DNA of 64,000 nucleotides from Malania oleifera (taxonomy: Eukaryota; Streptophyta; Magnoliopsida; Santalales; Ximeniaceae), in contig NC_080423.1 in assembly GCF_029873635.1 (NCBI RefSeq), positions 106,315,988 through 106,379,987 of the forward strand, in the 5' to 3' direction. Positions 40,325-52,236 of this stretch are shown in pieces (position 1 is the first letter of the stretch; every line of letters begins with the position of its first letter). The notes beneath the pieces are model-generated. The model was not told where the DNA came from. It was given only the letters and a program-made list of their open reading frames with translations, and searched no databases. Position numbers and translations under genes: made by a program.

Positions 40325-43300
40325 CTAAACTCCACTGAATAAGTGCGGATATCTCTGGAGCATCTGATCCTTTAGTTCCCAAGAAGCCTCCTTAATGGCA
40401 TGGTTGAGCCACAGAACTTTTACCAGTGGAATCTTCTTCGTGCGTAGCTCCTGTTCCTTCCAGTCAAGAATCTGCACTGGCACTTCCTCATAAACTAAAG
40501 TATCGCCCAACTCCAGTGCTTCATATCTAATCACATGGGAAGGGTCTGGGACGTATTTCCTCAGCATAGAAACGTAGAATAAGTCATGGATCCTAGATAG
40601 GACCGGTGGTAATGTCAAACGATAAGCAACTGGACCCACTCTCTCAAGAATCTCGAATGGTCAAATATACCTAGGACTCAGCTTACCCTTCCTCCCGAAC
40701 CTCATAACACCCTTCAGCGGTGCCACCTTCAGGAATACGTGATCTCCTGTGTCAAACTCCAATTCTCGCCGACAAGTATCAACATAACTCTTCTGCCAGC
40801 TCTGCGCTGTCCTGATCCTGTCTCTGATAAGTTTGACTTTATCCCGAGTCTGCTGTATCAGCTTTGGCCCCAATACCTGTCTCTCTCCAACCTCTTCCCA
40901 GTACAACGGGGATCGACACCTCCTGCCATACAGTGCCTCATACGGTGCCATCCCAATGCTGGCCTGGTAGTTGTTATTATACGCAAACTCAACCAGTGGC
41001 AAATACTGCATCCAACAACCTCCAAAATCCAGCACACATGCTCGCAGCATATCCTCCAAAATCTATATTGTCCTCTCTGTCTGTCCATCTGTCTAAGGAT
41101 GAAAAGCTGTGCTGAACGACAACTTAGAACCCATGGCTTCTTGCAGACTCTTCCAAAAACGAGATGTGAACCGTGGGTCTCTATTTGAAACTATGGACAC
41201 TAGGACGCCATGGAGCCTAACTATCTCCTGGATGTATAACTCAGCCAATCTGTCCATGGAGTAGCTAACTCTGATCGGCAAAAAGTGGGTAGTCTTCGTC
41301 AATCGATCCACCACTACCCAAATAGCGTCTTGTCCATGCAATGTTGGCGGTAATCCTGAAACGAAATCCATCGCTATATGCCCCCACTTCCACTCAGGAA
41401 TGTGGAGTGGCTACAACAATCCCGCCGGTCTTTGATGCTCAGCCTTCACTTGCTGGCACGTCAAACACTGACCTACAAACTGAGCTATCTCCCTCTTCAT
41501 GTTGCTCCACCAGAAGGACTCTCAGAGATCCCTATACATTTTAGTGCTACCTGGATGTACAGTATATAGGGATCGATGTGCTTCCTCCAGAATGACTTTC
41601 TTGATCTCAGGATCGGCAGGAACACATAACCTGATACGGAACCTCAAGGCTCCATCATCTGAAATGCTGAACTCTGGTTCCTGAACATCCTGTACCTTTC
41701 CCATAAGCTCTACTAGTTTTGCATCATTCCTCTGAGCTGCTTTAATCCTTTCCTATAGAGTCGGCTGCAAAACTAAGTCAGCAATGAATGCCTGGTGATC
41801 GCCCTCTACCAGCTCCACACCGAGCCTTTCCAGATCCATCTGAATCGGATGCTGAATCTCCACTGCAGATACAGATGATTCCACTGATTTTCGACTCAAA
41901 GCATTAGCAACCACATTAGCCTTTCCTGGGTGGTAGCTAATAGTGCAGTCGTAATCCTTTATTAGCTCTAGCCATCTCCTCTGCCTCATATTCAATTCCT
42001 TCTGTGTGAATAAATACTTTAAACTCTTATGGTCAGTAAATATCTCACACCTACCCCCATATAGATAGTGCCTCCAAATCTTCAGCGCGTAAACAACTGC
42101 CGCCAACTCTAGATCGTGGGTAGGATAGTTCTTCTCATATTCTTTCAACTGTTGTGAGGCATAGGTTATCACTCTCCCCCGCTGCATCAACATGCATCCG
42201 AGCCCTTTATGGGACGCATCACTGTAAATTACGAACCCCTCTTCTCCTGAAGGAATCGTCAACACAGGCGCAGTGATGAGTCGCTGCTTCAACTCCTGGA
42301 AGCTCTGTTCACATTCATCAAACCACTCAAACTTCGCTTCTTTCCTGGTTAATTTGCTCAACGGGCCTGACAATCGAGAGAAGCCCTCAACAAACCTGCG
42401 GTAGTACCCAGCCAACCCCAGGAAACTCCTGATCTCGTGCACGTTCTTTGGTCGTACCTAGTCAACTACCGCCTCAATCTTACTCGGATCAACAGAAATA
42501 CCACCCTTGGATATAACGTGTCCAAGGAAGGTAACTTGTTCCAGCCAAAATTCACACTTCTTGAGCTTCGCATATAGCTTCTTCTCTCGCAACACCTACA
42601 ACACCATACTCAGATGCTCCTCATGCTCCTCTGGACTCTTCGAATACACCAGTATATCATCAATAAATACTACCACAAACTGATCCAAGTACTGGTGAAA
42701 AATCCTGTTCATAAGATCCATAAACACTGCAGGAGCATTCGTCAACCCAAACAACATAACTAGAAATTCATAGTGACCATGCCGTGTTCTAAATGCCGTC
42801 TTCAGAACATCTTCCGCCCTGACTTTCACCTGATGGTACCCGGAGCTTAAATCTATCTTCGAAAAGATCTGTGTCCCCTGTAACTGGTCAAACAAATCAT
42901 CAATACGCGGGAGCGGGTATTTATTCTTGATAGTTACTTTATTTATTTCTCGATAGTCGATGCACAACCTCATCGAGCCATCTTTCTTCCTCACAAACAA
43001 AACCAGTGCTCCCCAAGGTGACACACTAGGCCGAATGAACCCCTTATCTAACAGCTCCTGCAACTGCTCTTTCAATTCTTTCAGCTCTGTCGGTGCCATT
43101 CTATACGGCGCCTTCGAAATCGGCGCTGTCCCTAGAACCAGATCAATAACAAACTCTACCTCACGATCAGGAGGTAGTCCCGGCAAATTCTTGGGAAATA
43201 CATCAGGAAAATCCCTCACCACTGGAATATCCTCCACCCTCAGTTCCTCTTCTGATACAGCCTTCACATAGGCTAAATATCCCTGACAACCTTCCGATAG

Positions 43301-43682
43301 CAATCTACATGCCTGAATAGCAGATAATAACTGAGGTGAGGTGCGCACACGTGATCCCACGAATTTGTACTCCTGTCCCTCTGGAGGTCTAAACACTACC
43401 ACTCTCTGATGGCAATCAATGCTAGCATAGTGGGTAGCTAGCCAATCCATGCCCAAGATTACCTCAAACCCATGCATGTCTAAAACCACCAGATTAGCTA
43501 ACAAATACCTCCCTTGAATATCCACTGGACAGGCCCTGGGTACCTTTCTACATACCCCTACAGTCCCAGTTGGCGTAGCAACAGACAAACTAATTTCCAA
43601 CTGCTGAGGCTTAAACCCACACATTTTAATATAATCCTGGGCGATAAATGAATGCGTCACCCCATAATCAAACAAAACAATA
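40325..43682 (-). pseudogene. Inner element pol (PR-RT-RH-IN-chromodomain) with stops
   Basis: From the right: protease at 43680-43400, where the active site reads [11 protein letters not shown] (DYG instead of DSG). Reverse transcriptase spans 43200-42600 with [23 protein letters not shown] and catalytic FIDDILVYS. RNase H is near 42230-41950 ([21 protein letters not shown]). Integrase follows with zinc-finger EEAHRSLYTVHPG and CLTCQQVK. Its core starts MDFVSGLPP at 41371, and the second catalytic region reads SNRDPRFTS where SDRD is usual. The chromodomain is near 40480-40340 (VPVQILDWKEQELRTKKIP, then SWELKDQMLQRYP). Breaks near 42600-42440, 41750, 41520, 41090 and 40650 are mostly single stop codons. 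Not functional. Confidence 0.9.
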
Positions 43683-44798
43683 GCTTTAAATGACAGTACC
43701 TATCACCACATCTCTTGCTGCCTTAGCATCTCCTGGCGTCAAAGCGAAAACTCTGGCTGGGGCCGTATTCCTCTGCTGGCCTCCTCGTGGTGCCTGGTAA
43801 CCTCCTCGTGCAGGTCTAGGAGTAGTACTAGTCTGTGTCGGACACTCCCTCATCATATGTCCTGGCTCCCCGCACCTGTAGCAGACACCTCGCCCAGCAC
43901 GACACTCTCCCAGGTGTCTCTTCCCGCAATATGGGTAAGCTGGAGATGACTGCATACCCTGGAAACCATGATTCCCGGTCTTCTGTCTCTGGTTCCTATA
44001 ATAGCCACCTCTCTTCCACGCGGCACGGCTAACTCCCTGCTGGAAGCCAGAAGGAGTAGACCTCTTCTTCTGCCTCTGCTCCTCAGCCTCCAACCGATCA
44101 CCAATTTCTGCTATAGTGGCTCAGTTAACCAGCTCGGTGAAGTCTTGCAACTTCAAAATCGATACCTGCTTATAAATTTCTCTCCTTAAGCCTCTTTCAA
44201 ACTATCGTACTTTCTTCGTCTCATCTGGAATAATGTACGGGGCGAAGCGAGATAGCTCGATGAACCTCGCCGCATACTGTTATATTGACAGCTGTCCCTG
44301 CTTCAGATTCAGGAACTCCGTAATTTTAGCCTCCCTGGAAGAGACTGGAAAATACCTGTCAAAGAATATCTCTCTAAATTGCTCCCAAGTCATCTCTACA
44401 GGTATAGTCCTCTGCTACTCTAACAATCTCACTGTTGACCACCATCTCTCGACCTCTCCAATCAGTCTGTAGGTGGCAAGCAGCACCTTTTGCTCCTCTG
44501 AACACTACAGCACTGTAAATATCTTCTCCATCTCCTGCACTCAGTTTTTAGCAACTGCAGGATCCGTTCCCCCTGAGAAAGCTGGAGGATTCATCTTTAT
44601 GAACTTCTCGATCGTACAATCGTGGCCTACAAACGAACCACCTTGCTCCTTCGAACTCCGGGCAATTTCTGCCATCACTTGCTGTGCTACGCTGCGTAGG
44701 ACGGCATCTGAGTCACTACCTGCAGCGCCCGAGGGTCCAGCACCCTCACTCCCACTGGCGTGGGCACTATTGCCACCAAGGTCCATCCTGAAAAACAT
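43683..44798 (-). pseudogene. Inner element gag with zinc knuckle
   Basis: Begins with an ATG at 44798 ([15 protein letters not shown] follows). The gag core comes after a stop near 44540 (VQEMEKIF, then EVERWWSTVRL). Then come ERGLRREIYKQVS near 44180 and the knuckle CYRCGEPGHMMREC near 43870-43830 (C-X2-C-X4-H-X4-C), followed by an Arg/Gly-rich tail leading into protease. Several in-frame stops (for example near 44500, 44405 and 44120). Structural capsid protein of the retrotransposon. Confidence 0.85.
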
Positions 44799-45088
44799 GT
44801 AACTTAACTCAAAACCTTATTCTCTATATATATCACTCAACTCATATGATATATTTTCCTAATTAACTTGTCACTCTTGATCTTAATTCAAGGTTCAATC
44901 CTGCAACCTAGATACCCGACCCGACTATAGTTTACAATGAATTTCCTGAAGTCGTCACCCCAGGAAAATCACACAAACCACCACTGAAGTCCTGCATCTA
45001 ACCTACAAAACTAGACCTCAAATTCCCTTATCCTATACTCTGGTATTATTACTGCTGCACTCTAGAGTCTACAGAACCTAGTATCCTA

Positions 45089-45103
45089 GGCTCTGATGCC
45101 AAA
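45089..45103 (-). other. Inner element primer-binding site
   Basis: TTTGGCATCAGAGCC on the minus strand, next to the 5' LTR. It is complementary to initiator tRNA-Met with one difference from TGGTATCAGAGC. Confidence 0.85.
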
Positions 45104-47184
45104 TGCAACGTCCCTCAATTTCTTAACATAAAATATCACATAATAAATAAAATAGTCAACCCGAACCCGTGGGTAGTAGGGACACCTGTCAAACACAGCG
45201 AAAAACCTAGCAACAGTAAACATAAAATCTCAAACATCCAATCATGAAATATAATACCAGAGCTTTTTATAATATCAAAATACTGTTATGATATACAACC
45301 TCCAAAAGTCAAAATAACACTAGGATTAAATAACAAAAACTCCCGATCCTAATTCAATGCTTACCCTTCTAGTAGGGAAGCTCCAATCACTCAATGGCGG
45401 CTCTAGCCCGCCGGTCTCACTGGATTTCTTGAAAATCATTTAATGTTCGGGGATGAGACACTTCTCAGTAAGGGAAAATAAATTAAATACAGTTGTGTGG
45501 TAACATGAATATTTAATGCATTTGTACGTATACAGTACATTTCATAATTTTATAAACATAATCATATCGTACTGGATAAACATATATTTTCACATCTATT
45601 AATAAATCATAACATATATAAAAATCATCTGTTATAACTGTAGTATTGAAAACAAATCCAGGATGAATAGTTAGCTGGTGTCATGTATTACCCCCCATGA
45701 TGGGTTGTGCAGCCCGAAGGCGAGACCCGACAATGGCTGGCCGACCACTGCCGAATCAAATATGTCTGTAAGTACGATGAGCCCGCCACACCCTGGTCCG
45801 GACTACCAGGTGGACGTCCACACTCTACTAAAAGCTACTTCGACTATCCATCTCCCATCCCCACGTGAGATGGTTAGCACTAATCTGTCGTAAATATCTA
45901 ATCTACACATATAGCTACTGTACCGAGCCCCTGAACTGAACTAAACTAACATCCTGGTGATGATAACATATAATACATGATCATATATATAACATCATTA
46001 CGGCCTCGTACCGAAAATATAGTAATTACGGCCTCGTGCCGAAAACATAAATACATGGCCTCGCACCAATAACATAAATACGGCCTCGTGCCGATAACAT
46101 AATTATATGGCCTCGCGCCAGAAACATAAATACAGCCTCGTGCCGATAACATAAATATATGGCCTCGCGCCAAAATTGTTTTAGGTATATATACTGAAAA
46201 TACATCATTTATCACATAATCGTCAAAACCATCACAACATAACTCATATTTTCATAATACTTGAAATCATGCTTTGTTCGTAAAATATTTCACATCATAA
46301 TATATTTCATATAAAATAATATTCATGTCACACATATGCTGTTAAAAGTCATACTTCATATTCTAAAATCGTGAATTCCTTACATCTCATACATACATAT
46401 ACATTTTAATCATCATAGCATTATTTTCCCAATCGTACATTTCATTCGTAATACACAATATAACATATGCTTTTATGAAAATAAATTTACTCATAATCAA
46501 TAATAATTTGTATGGAAAATTACTGCTTTAGTTTATTCCCTTACCTGACTATTGAGAAATTCCTTAGGACCCAAAATTTCACGCCCTTGGCGCCCGAAAT
46601 TTAATTCCTGTAATTTACATTTTTTCCAGATTAATTAATCTATTTCTCTAAAATAATACTCATCTAGCCTTCCCTAAGCTCCATATACCTCAGATTAATA
46701 TTTAAACTATTATTTAATATCCCTACTTTATTTTCTGAATTTTGCCTGCGCGACCCAAAATTACACCTACGGCACTCACTCGGGCCCTAAATTTCAGAAA
46801 TCCTACTTCAGTTCCAAATGCTTAATATTTTAGCATTTCTAACTTAATTCTAATTAATTAAAAATAAGCCCCTTAATAATCGCCGCACCCCAAATTTAGG
46901 GTTTTGGCCCGACACCCCCACGAGAATTCCGTCCAACTAGACTTGTAGAGAATCATCCCTAGATTCTCGTGGTGGTGTCTGTTCATAAATTGGGCTTATA
47001 TTTTGCAAGAAATTAAAGAAAAAGGGGAAAATGGCTTACCCCAGAGAATACGCTTACACCCCTCCTACCACCGATTCGGTCCGATAAAAATGACGGTAGC
47101 AGCGAATAGAGTCCAGTGGTATCTTCAGATTTTCGATCGGGAGAAAATCCGTCACGAAATCAATGAGAGAGGGAGAGAGAACGT

Positions 47185-47227
<43 letters not shown>

Positions 47228-47563
47228 AGGTTGCAGGAAAATAAAAATTAAAAAAAAAAAAAAAAAAAGAAAGAAGAAGAAGAAGAAGAAGATAGGAAAG
47301 GGGGGGGGGGCTCCAATTTGAAACACCTGAAGCTTCAAGAAGCTTCAGGTGATTTATAATAATAATAATAATCATAATATATTTAATTAATATTAATAAT
47401 AATATATTTTATTAATAAAATAAAAATAAATTTCAATTATTTTTTTTTCTTTTTTTTTCTTTTTCTTTTAAATTTGATTAATTAATTAATTAATATTTTA
47501 TTATTTATTATTTTTTGGAAATCAATCCACTAATATTTTATATCTCTTTTTGGGGTTTTTACA
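45104..47563 (-). repeat. Inner element 5' LTR (right copy)
   Basis: 2460 bp, near-identical to 37611-40059. As the promoter-side LTR it differs by a longer GA run (47188-47222) and by a unique perfect palindrome at 47324-47351. Confidence 0.92.
47324..47351. repeat. Perfect 13-bp inverted repeat in the inner 5' LTR
   Basis: CACCTGAAGCTTC, spacer AA, GAAGCTTCAGGTG. The left LTR has only the single arm-like cacctgaagcc at the same place, so the palindrome arose after insertion or by template switching. Confidence 0.95.
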
Positions 47564-47568
47564 CCTTT

Positions 47569-48845
47569 CTCATCAGGAAACACCCGTAGAAGTATCATCC
47601 CTACTTTCTGAGTTTAAGGATGTCATCTTTGAGTTGCCTAGTGAGTCATCTCCCATGAGAGACAATCAACATATCACTGACCTTGTTCCTTATTCATCCC
47701 TGCCTCATTTACCACATCATAGAGTGAATCTGATAGAACACGAGGAGCTGAAACAAGTAAATGAATTGAAGGAACATGACTTCTTTCATAAGATTTTAGG
47801 TCCACTTGGCTGCCCTACTTTCCCTAATCCCAATGAAGATAACACTTTGACCACATGCATCAATGATAGAGCAACCAACAAGATTCTCATCGAGCATAGG
47901 TTTCTCAAAACCATTATTTCAAATAAAGATGTACAACTCATAGGTTACTTCTTGAAAGCCTTAAGGACCATGTTAGGCACCAAACTTAAATGTTCTAGTG
48001 CTTACTACCCCCAAATTAATTGTCGAGTTGAACTAGTAAATAGAAGCCTTAGGGACCCGTTGAGATGTAAGGTAGTTGGAAACATCATATCTTGGGATTT
48101 ATGCCTTCTTGTGGCCAATTTTGCATTTAGTAGTTTAGTGGATAGCACTGCAATACTCAGACCATTTGAAGTTATCACAGGATATAGTCCTAGAAAGTCT
48201 ATAGATCTTATTCCACTACCACTTAAGTATAGAGTGAGTGAGCCGACTTATGCTTTTGCAAAACATATACACAATCTACACTTTGAAATAAGAATGAAGG
48301 TTAATTTGAATCACGAACATTATAAATCTAACGCTGACATACATTACATGTTGAAAGAATTTTCAAAGGGTGATATGGTTATAGTCTATATTCGTCCTAA
48401 ACAGATTCCTGTAGGACAGGTCAAGAAGTTACATGCTAATAAGATGGATCATTTCAAAATTTTAAAGAAAACTAGTTTTAATACTTATATGCTTAATATT
48501 CCTATTGATTTTGGCATAAGCAATGTGTTTAATGTTAAAAATCTAACCCCTTTTCTTGAAGCAGCACTTTTGTGGAGCCTTCAAATTTTAACCATGCAGG
48601 TGATCCTACTTCATTCCCTAATCCTCTTTAACCAGAAACTCCAGAGTTATCTTTGTCTCTGCCTTTACCCATAACAAAAAACCTCGATGAGATCGAAGAG
48701 ATTTTGGATGATAAGGCAACGTTCACATGAGCAGGATCATATCAAAAGTTATTTGTCAAGTCGAGAGACGAGCCACTTTCTGAGAGGAGCTGGATACTTA
48801 AAGAAGACCTCCTTCATCGCACCTCGGAGTTGTATTCCCACTACA
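47569..48845 (+). pseudogene. Outer element deleted pol: RT start fused to integrase, then chromodomain
   Basis: One open frame to 48674 starts with the pre-RT region (LLSEFKDVIFELPSESSPMRD, HHRVNLIEHEELKQ). Near 47870 it passes directly into integrase (SNKDVQLIGYFLKALRTMLG, KCSSAYYPQINCRVELVNRSL). The RT catalytic core, RNase H and integrase zinc finger are gone. The SNKD motif replaces SDRD, so an essential aspartate is lost too. The C-terminal part has GDMVIVYIRPKQIP...KKLHA and FGISNVFNVKNLTPF. After a stop a chromodomain remnant follows at about 48695-48840 (YQKLFVKSRDEPLSERSWI), marking it as a chromovirus. Confidence 0.85.
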
Positions 48846-48877
48846 TCACCTCTAATTATTCGAAGAAGAATTCTTTC

Positions 48878-48891
48878 AGGCTCGGGAGAGA
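48878..48891 (+). other. Outer element polypurine tract
   Basis: AGGCTCGGGAGAGA directly before the 3' LTR; purine-rich with two pyrimidine interruptions. Confidence 0.6.
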
Positions 48892-50261
48892 TGACGGGGA
48901 TCAACATGCCTTATGTATCCCTTTTACTGATATGATGATACATGAACGACCTCTTGATGTCCACTCATTTGCTGACATGGTGACACATGGACGACGTTCA
49001 AATGTCCACTATTGTTTATATCTGTTTTGTAGGAACACATGAGATCAATTGAAGATCTTCTACTTCTTTAATGGAAGACTTTTTTTATGTGAAGACTTTG
49101 TTATTGTGTTAATTTATATTTTTCATGGATATGTTATTTCTAGATGATTAGGTGCTTGAAGACCATGCTTGAAGACCCAAGTGAAGTATTGAAGTAAAGT
49201 TCAACTCAAAACCCGTGTGGGCTCCACATGGCTTCTGGGCCTCACATGGCTCCAATGGGCCCCACACAATTTTGGCCTTCCTTTTGGAATATGTTTAAAT
49301 TTCAAATTTGAATTGTAATAATGTAAGACAACTAAGCTTGACTTGTGTGCTTATGAGCTGGAGTTCCTTGTTTTTTAGTAAGTATTAATTGTGTCAAGTT
49401 AATAGTTGTTGATAGTTGTGGTTGAAAATTGTTAAGAGTTGCTGAGTGTTTAGTGCTTTGTCTCCAGGTTATGCCTATAAATAGCCTTCTTATTGTAAGA
49501 ACAAGATAGAAAGTTGAAATTGAATATTGAAGAAACATCTCTTTGCTTGAGCTTGTAAAGCTTGTTTCTCTCCTTGTGAGTGAGTAGTGTGAGGCTACGA
49601 TGTTCTCTCAAAAGATCAAGTGGTGAGAGACCACTAAACTATCCAACAACTCCGTCAACCCCTCCTCCATCTAATACTTTCACGGTCCCCATCAACACCA
49701 CACAGCCAGCACCTTCATACACCCACACGACGATCATCATCTACACTTCATTGCTGCGTTCATCTTGTGATTCAAAGCTTGTACGAAGGACCTACGGTGT
49801 GACCGAACTACGTGTGGAACAATGTCAAGTCATCAAAATCAATTCCTTGGTAACTTTAGTACCTGTGTTTGAATCCTTTGCTATATATCTTGTGAACCCT
49901 TGCTAGTAGATTAAAATCACATCTTTGAATAGCCCATTTGATCCATAGATTGCAATATTGGTACTTGCTATTTAAAATCACTTGTACGAATATTAGTTTG
50001 CTAGCATAGAACTTTTATTCTTGAATATTTGAAATAACAACTTTTCAGCATATAACTTGATTCATTTGTGAAAGAACCAATTGAGACTTAATTGCTGGAC
50101 AAGTCATACACCTTTTGAAAATCCTTGAACATGTGAAATAAAACATGATTTATTGTGTTTATGTTCGGATAATTAAAGTCTTAAATTAAAGTGTTTAATT
50201 GTATGTGCTTGTGTGAGGGTTGAATCGTGAGACATACGTCGACCATTCCCGTCCTACATCA
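48892..50261 (+). repeat. Outer element 3' LTR
   Basis: 1370 bp, with a TATA box TATAAATAG at 49476-49484 as in the 5' copy. It ends CCTACATCA and is followed by the TSD caatg. Confidence 0.92.
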
Positions 50262-50266
50262 CAATG

Positions 50267-51225
50267 AAATCTCAATATTGAGCTAATGATTTTATGTGTT
50301 TCAAAATAAATAAAACGTGGTTGTACTTATTGAATGATAAAACACCATATTAAATTGTTGCGGATGACAATATATATTTATATATATATTTGCAATATCT
50401 TAAAATCATGATTCACAAGTTAGATTCATTCATGGAGTAGGATGGTTGAACTCTGTGTCAGAGCTAGTAAAGAAAAACGGCTATTGACATTGCCATTGGT
50501 TCTGAGTATATCTCTCGTGCTATCAATCGTTAACCTTATGCAAGTAACTTCTGAAACTTTATTGATATAGTCGACACCAGTAATGAATTTTTGTCAATGG
50601 CCAATTATCTCATTTTGGTATCGCACAAACTTGTTCTTTGATAGGTATATTTGATTAACAAAATTGATCTTTTGAGTCAATTTACAACCATCGTTATGTG
50701 ATTTTCATTATTTTTGCGCACAACTTAAAATAAATTTTCCCAAGATTATCTTAAGTTGATAAAAATGATTGGATAAGAAGTAAAGTAGTTGCATGTGGAT
50801 TTGTCGAATTATGAAAATATAATAAAATATCTAGATTTTTTTTTTTTGGAGTTTCATGCATGTGCAATCCTTTCAGTCAAGAATATGTTGAGGAAAAAAG
50901 ATTTCTTAATAAAAATTCAGTAGCCGGGAATGAGATAGAAAATTTACTTTAATTTATGTCTCACCTTTTAAAAATTGTGTTCATAAATTTATAATTATAG
51001 GTACAATTAAAACGTTTTCCCTCAAAATTATAGTTTTGTCATAAATGAGAATGTCGGTATCCAAAAGTTTAACTCAAGTAGTCATAAATAAAATGTGACA
51101 ATTTGTGTGACTTAGGCCCACTACACTAGTAATAAAAATGAGAATTTTAAAATGATGAGGGCTTTTTGGTAATTAACCCTTCTATTGTAGCAGTGTAGAG
51201 AAAATTAGATTGGGCTTGAGTTGTA
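50267..51225. other. AT-rich spacer
   Basis: No gene or transposon recognised. The right part (51200-51225) belongs to a block duplicated near 53078. Confidence 0.45.
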
Positions 51226-51233
51226 ATTACAAG

Positions 51234-52228
51234 TAGGGGTGTACAAAATTTACCGAAAAATCGAAAACCGGACCGAAACCGAACCGAAACACATTTTGGT
51301 TCGTTTTTTCGGTTTGCGGTTTCGATTTCGGTTTTGAAATACAAAAAATTTCGGTTTTGATTTTGGACCAAAACCGAAAACCGAATTAATAAATAATAAT
51401 TGTATAATTTTATATAAGAGATGCTACGGTGCTACAGGCTTACGGCTGCTACGGTGCTACCTGTTGCCTTGGTGTTGGATCGCCAGTCGCCGGCCAGAAA
51501 CCACCTCCGAATCCACCTCTAGTCGGTCTGGATGGCGAAGATTTCTAGGACGAAGTCCATGCGAGTCTGCGACGCTCGCACTCCTCTTCTTGGAGCTTGA
51601 GACTTGAGAGAGATGCCTCGGAGTCTCGGATAGAAACAGAACCCTCGGACAGATGCCTCAGAGTCTCAGACAGTCACAGAACCCTTCTTGGAACTTGGAT
51701 GATCTTCTTGTTGGTGTGGAAATCCAGGGTCATGCGAATGCGAGAGTAGTACTTCTCGATCACCTGCCGAGAAGATTTCTTCACCATCTTGGTGCGCACA
51801 TACCCCATCTGTGTGTGTGTGTGTGTTTGCGAGAGAGAGAGGCCACCGACGAACTGCAAAGAGGGCAATTGGGGAAGTACAGATTTGCCAAGGCATATGC
51901 AGGAAGCCAGGAACCACATGCTAGCCATCGGCCCATCCCACATCGGTTGGAAATGGGAAGAGAACTAGTATCCCACCCTATATATTTTATGTGGATCCTC
52001 CTTTCAACATGTCTTACGTTTTGGGTTTTGCTATTAAAGCCTTAGCCCAGAAATTTTATAATTTCACAATGGGCTATGGCCTGTTAATGCAGCCCAGCTC
52101 AAGTAATATTTTGTTTTGATAGTTCAAAATTCGGTAAAACCGAAAATAACCAAACCGAACCGTAGAGTTCATGGTTTGGTTGGCGGTTTTGGTAAAAACC
52201 GAACTGAACCGAACCGTGTACACCCCTA
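51234..52228 (+). mobile_element. Non-autonomous hAT element, copy 3, with the best snRNA-like promoter module
   Basis: 995 bp. Ends TAGGGGTGTACA and TGTACACCCCTA are perfect inverted repeats over 12 bases. The exact 8-bp TSD attacaag lies at 51226-51233 and 52229-52236. Subterminal arrays of ccgaaacc/ggtttcgg motifs match copies 1 and 2, but the middle differs (gctacggtgctac repeats near 51420-51460). ATCCCACATCG (51935-51945) equals the plant snRNA upstream-element consensus RTCCCACATCG at all 11 positions. TATATATT starts 33 bp later at 51979. A GT/GA microsatellite sits at 51811-51840. The longest ORF (51653-52045) has no recognised domain. Confidence 0.92.
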
Positions 52229-52236
52229 ATTACAAG

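Larger units (their letters stand above)
37606..47568 (-). mobile_element. Inner chromovirus (Tekay/Del-like) nested in the outer element
   Basis: Complete LTR structure in minus orientation. LTRs at 37611-40059 and 45104-47563, each starting TGCAACGT and ending GGGGTTTTTACA. The exact TSD ccttt lies at 37606-37610 and 47564-47568. PBS at 45089-45103, PPT at 40060-40072. Gag with zinc knuckle, protease, RT, RNase H, integrase and a C-terminal chromodomain are all recognisable, but many stops interrupt them. A 160-bp stretch of the two LTRs compared by eye shows a single difference, so this insertion is young compared with the host element. Confidence 0.95.
34775..50266 (+). mobile_element. 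Outer chromovirus-type Ty3/gypsy element (split by a nested element)
   Basis: A structurally complete but coding-deficient LTR retrotransposon. LTRs at 34780-36109 and 48892-50261 both begin TGAC(A/G)GGGATCAACATG and end CCTACATCA. The exact TSD caatg lies at 34775-34779 and 50262-50266. It contains a PBS, gag, a heavily deleted pol with integrase, a chromodomain remnant and a purine tract. The inner element 37611-47563 is inserted between gag and pol, so without it the outer element is about 5.5 kb. LTR copies differ at roughly one base in eight over a 110-bp stretch compared by eye, so it is older than the inner element. Confidence 0.93.

Noticed and set aside
40739-41188. Plus-strand ORF of 149 codons
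   Set aside because: Antisense of the inner element's integrase, which has clear HHCC and core motifs on the minus strand.
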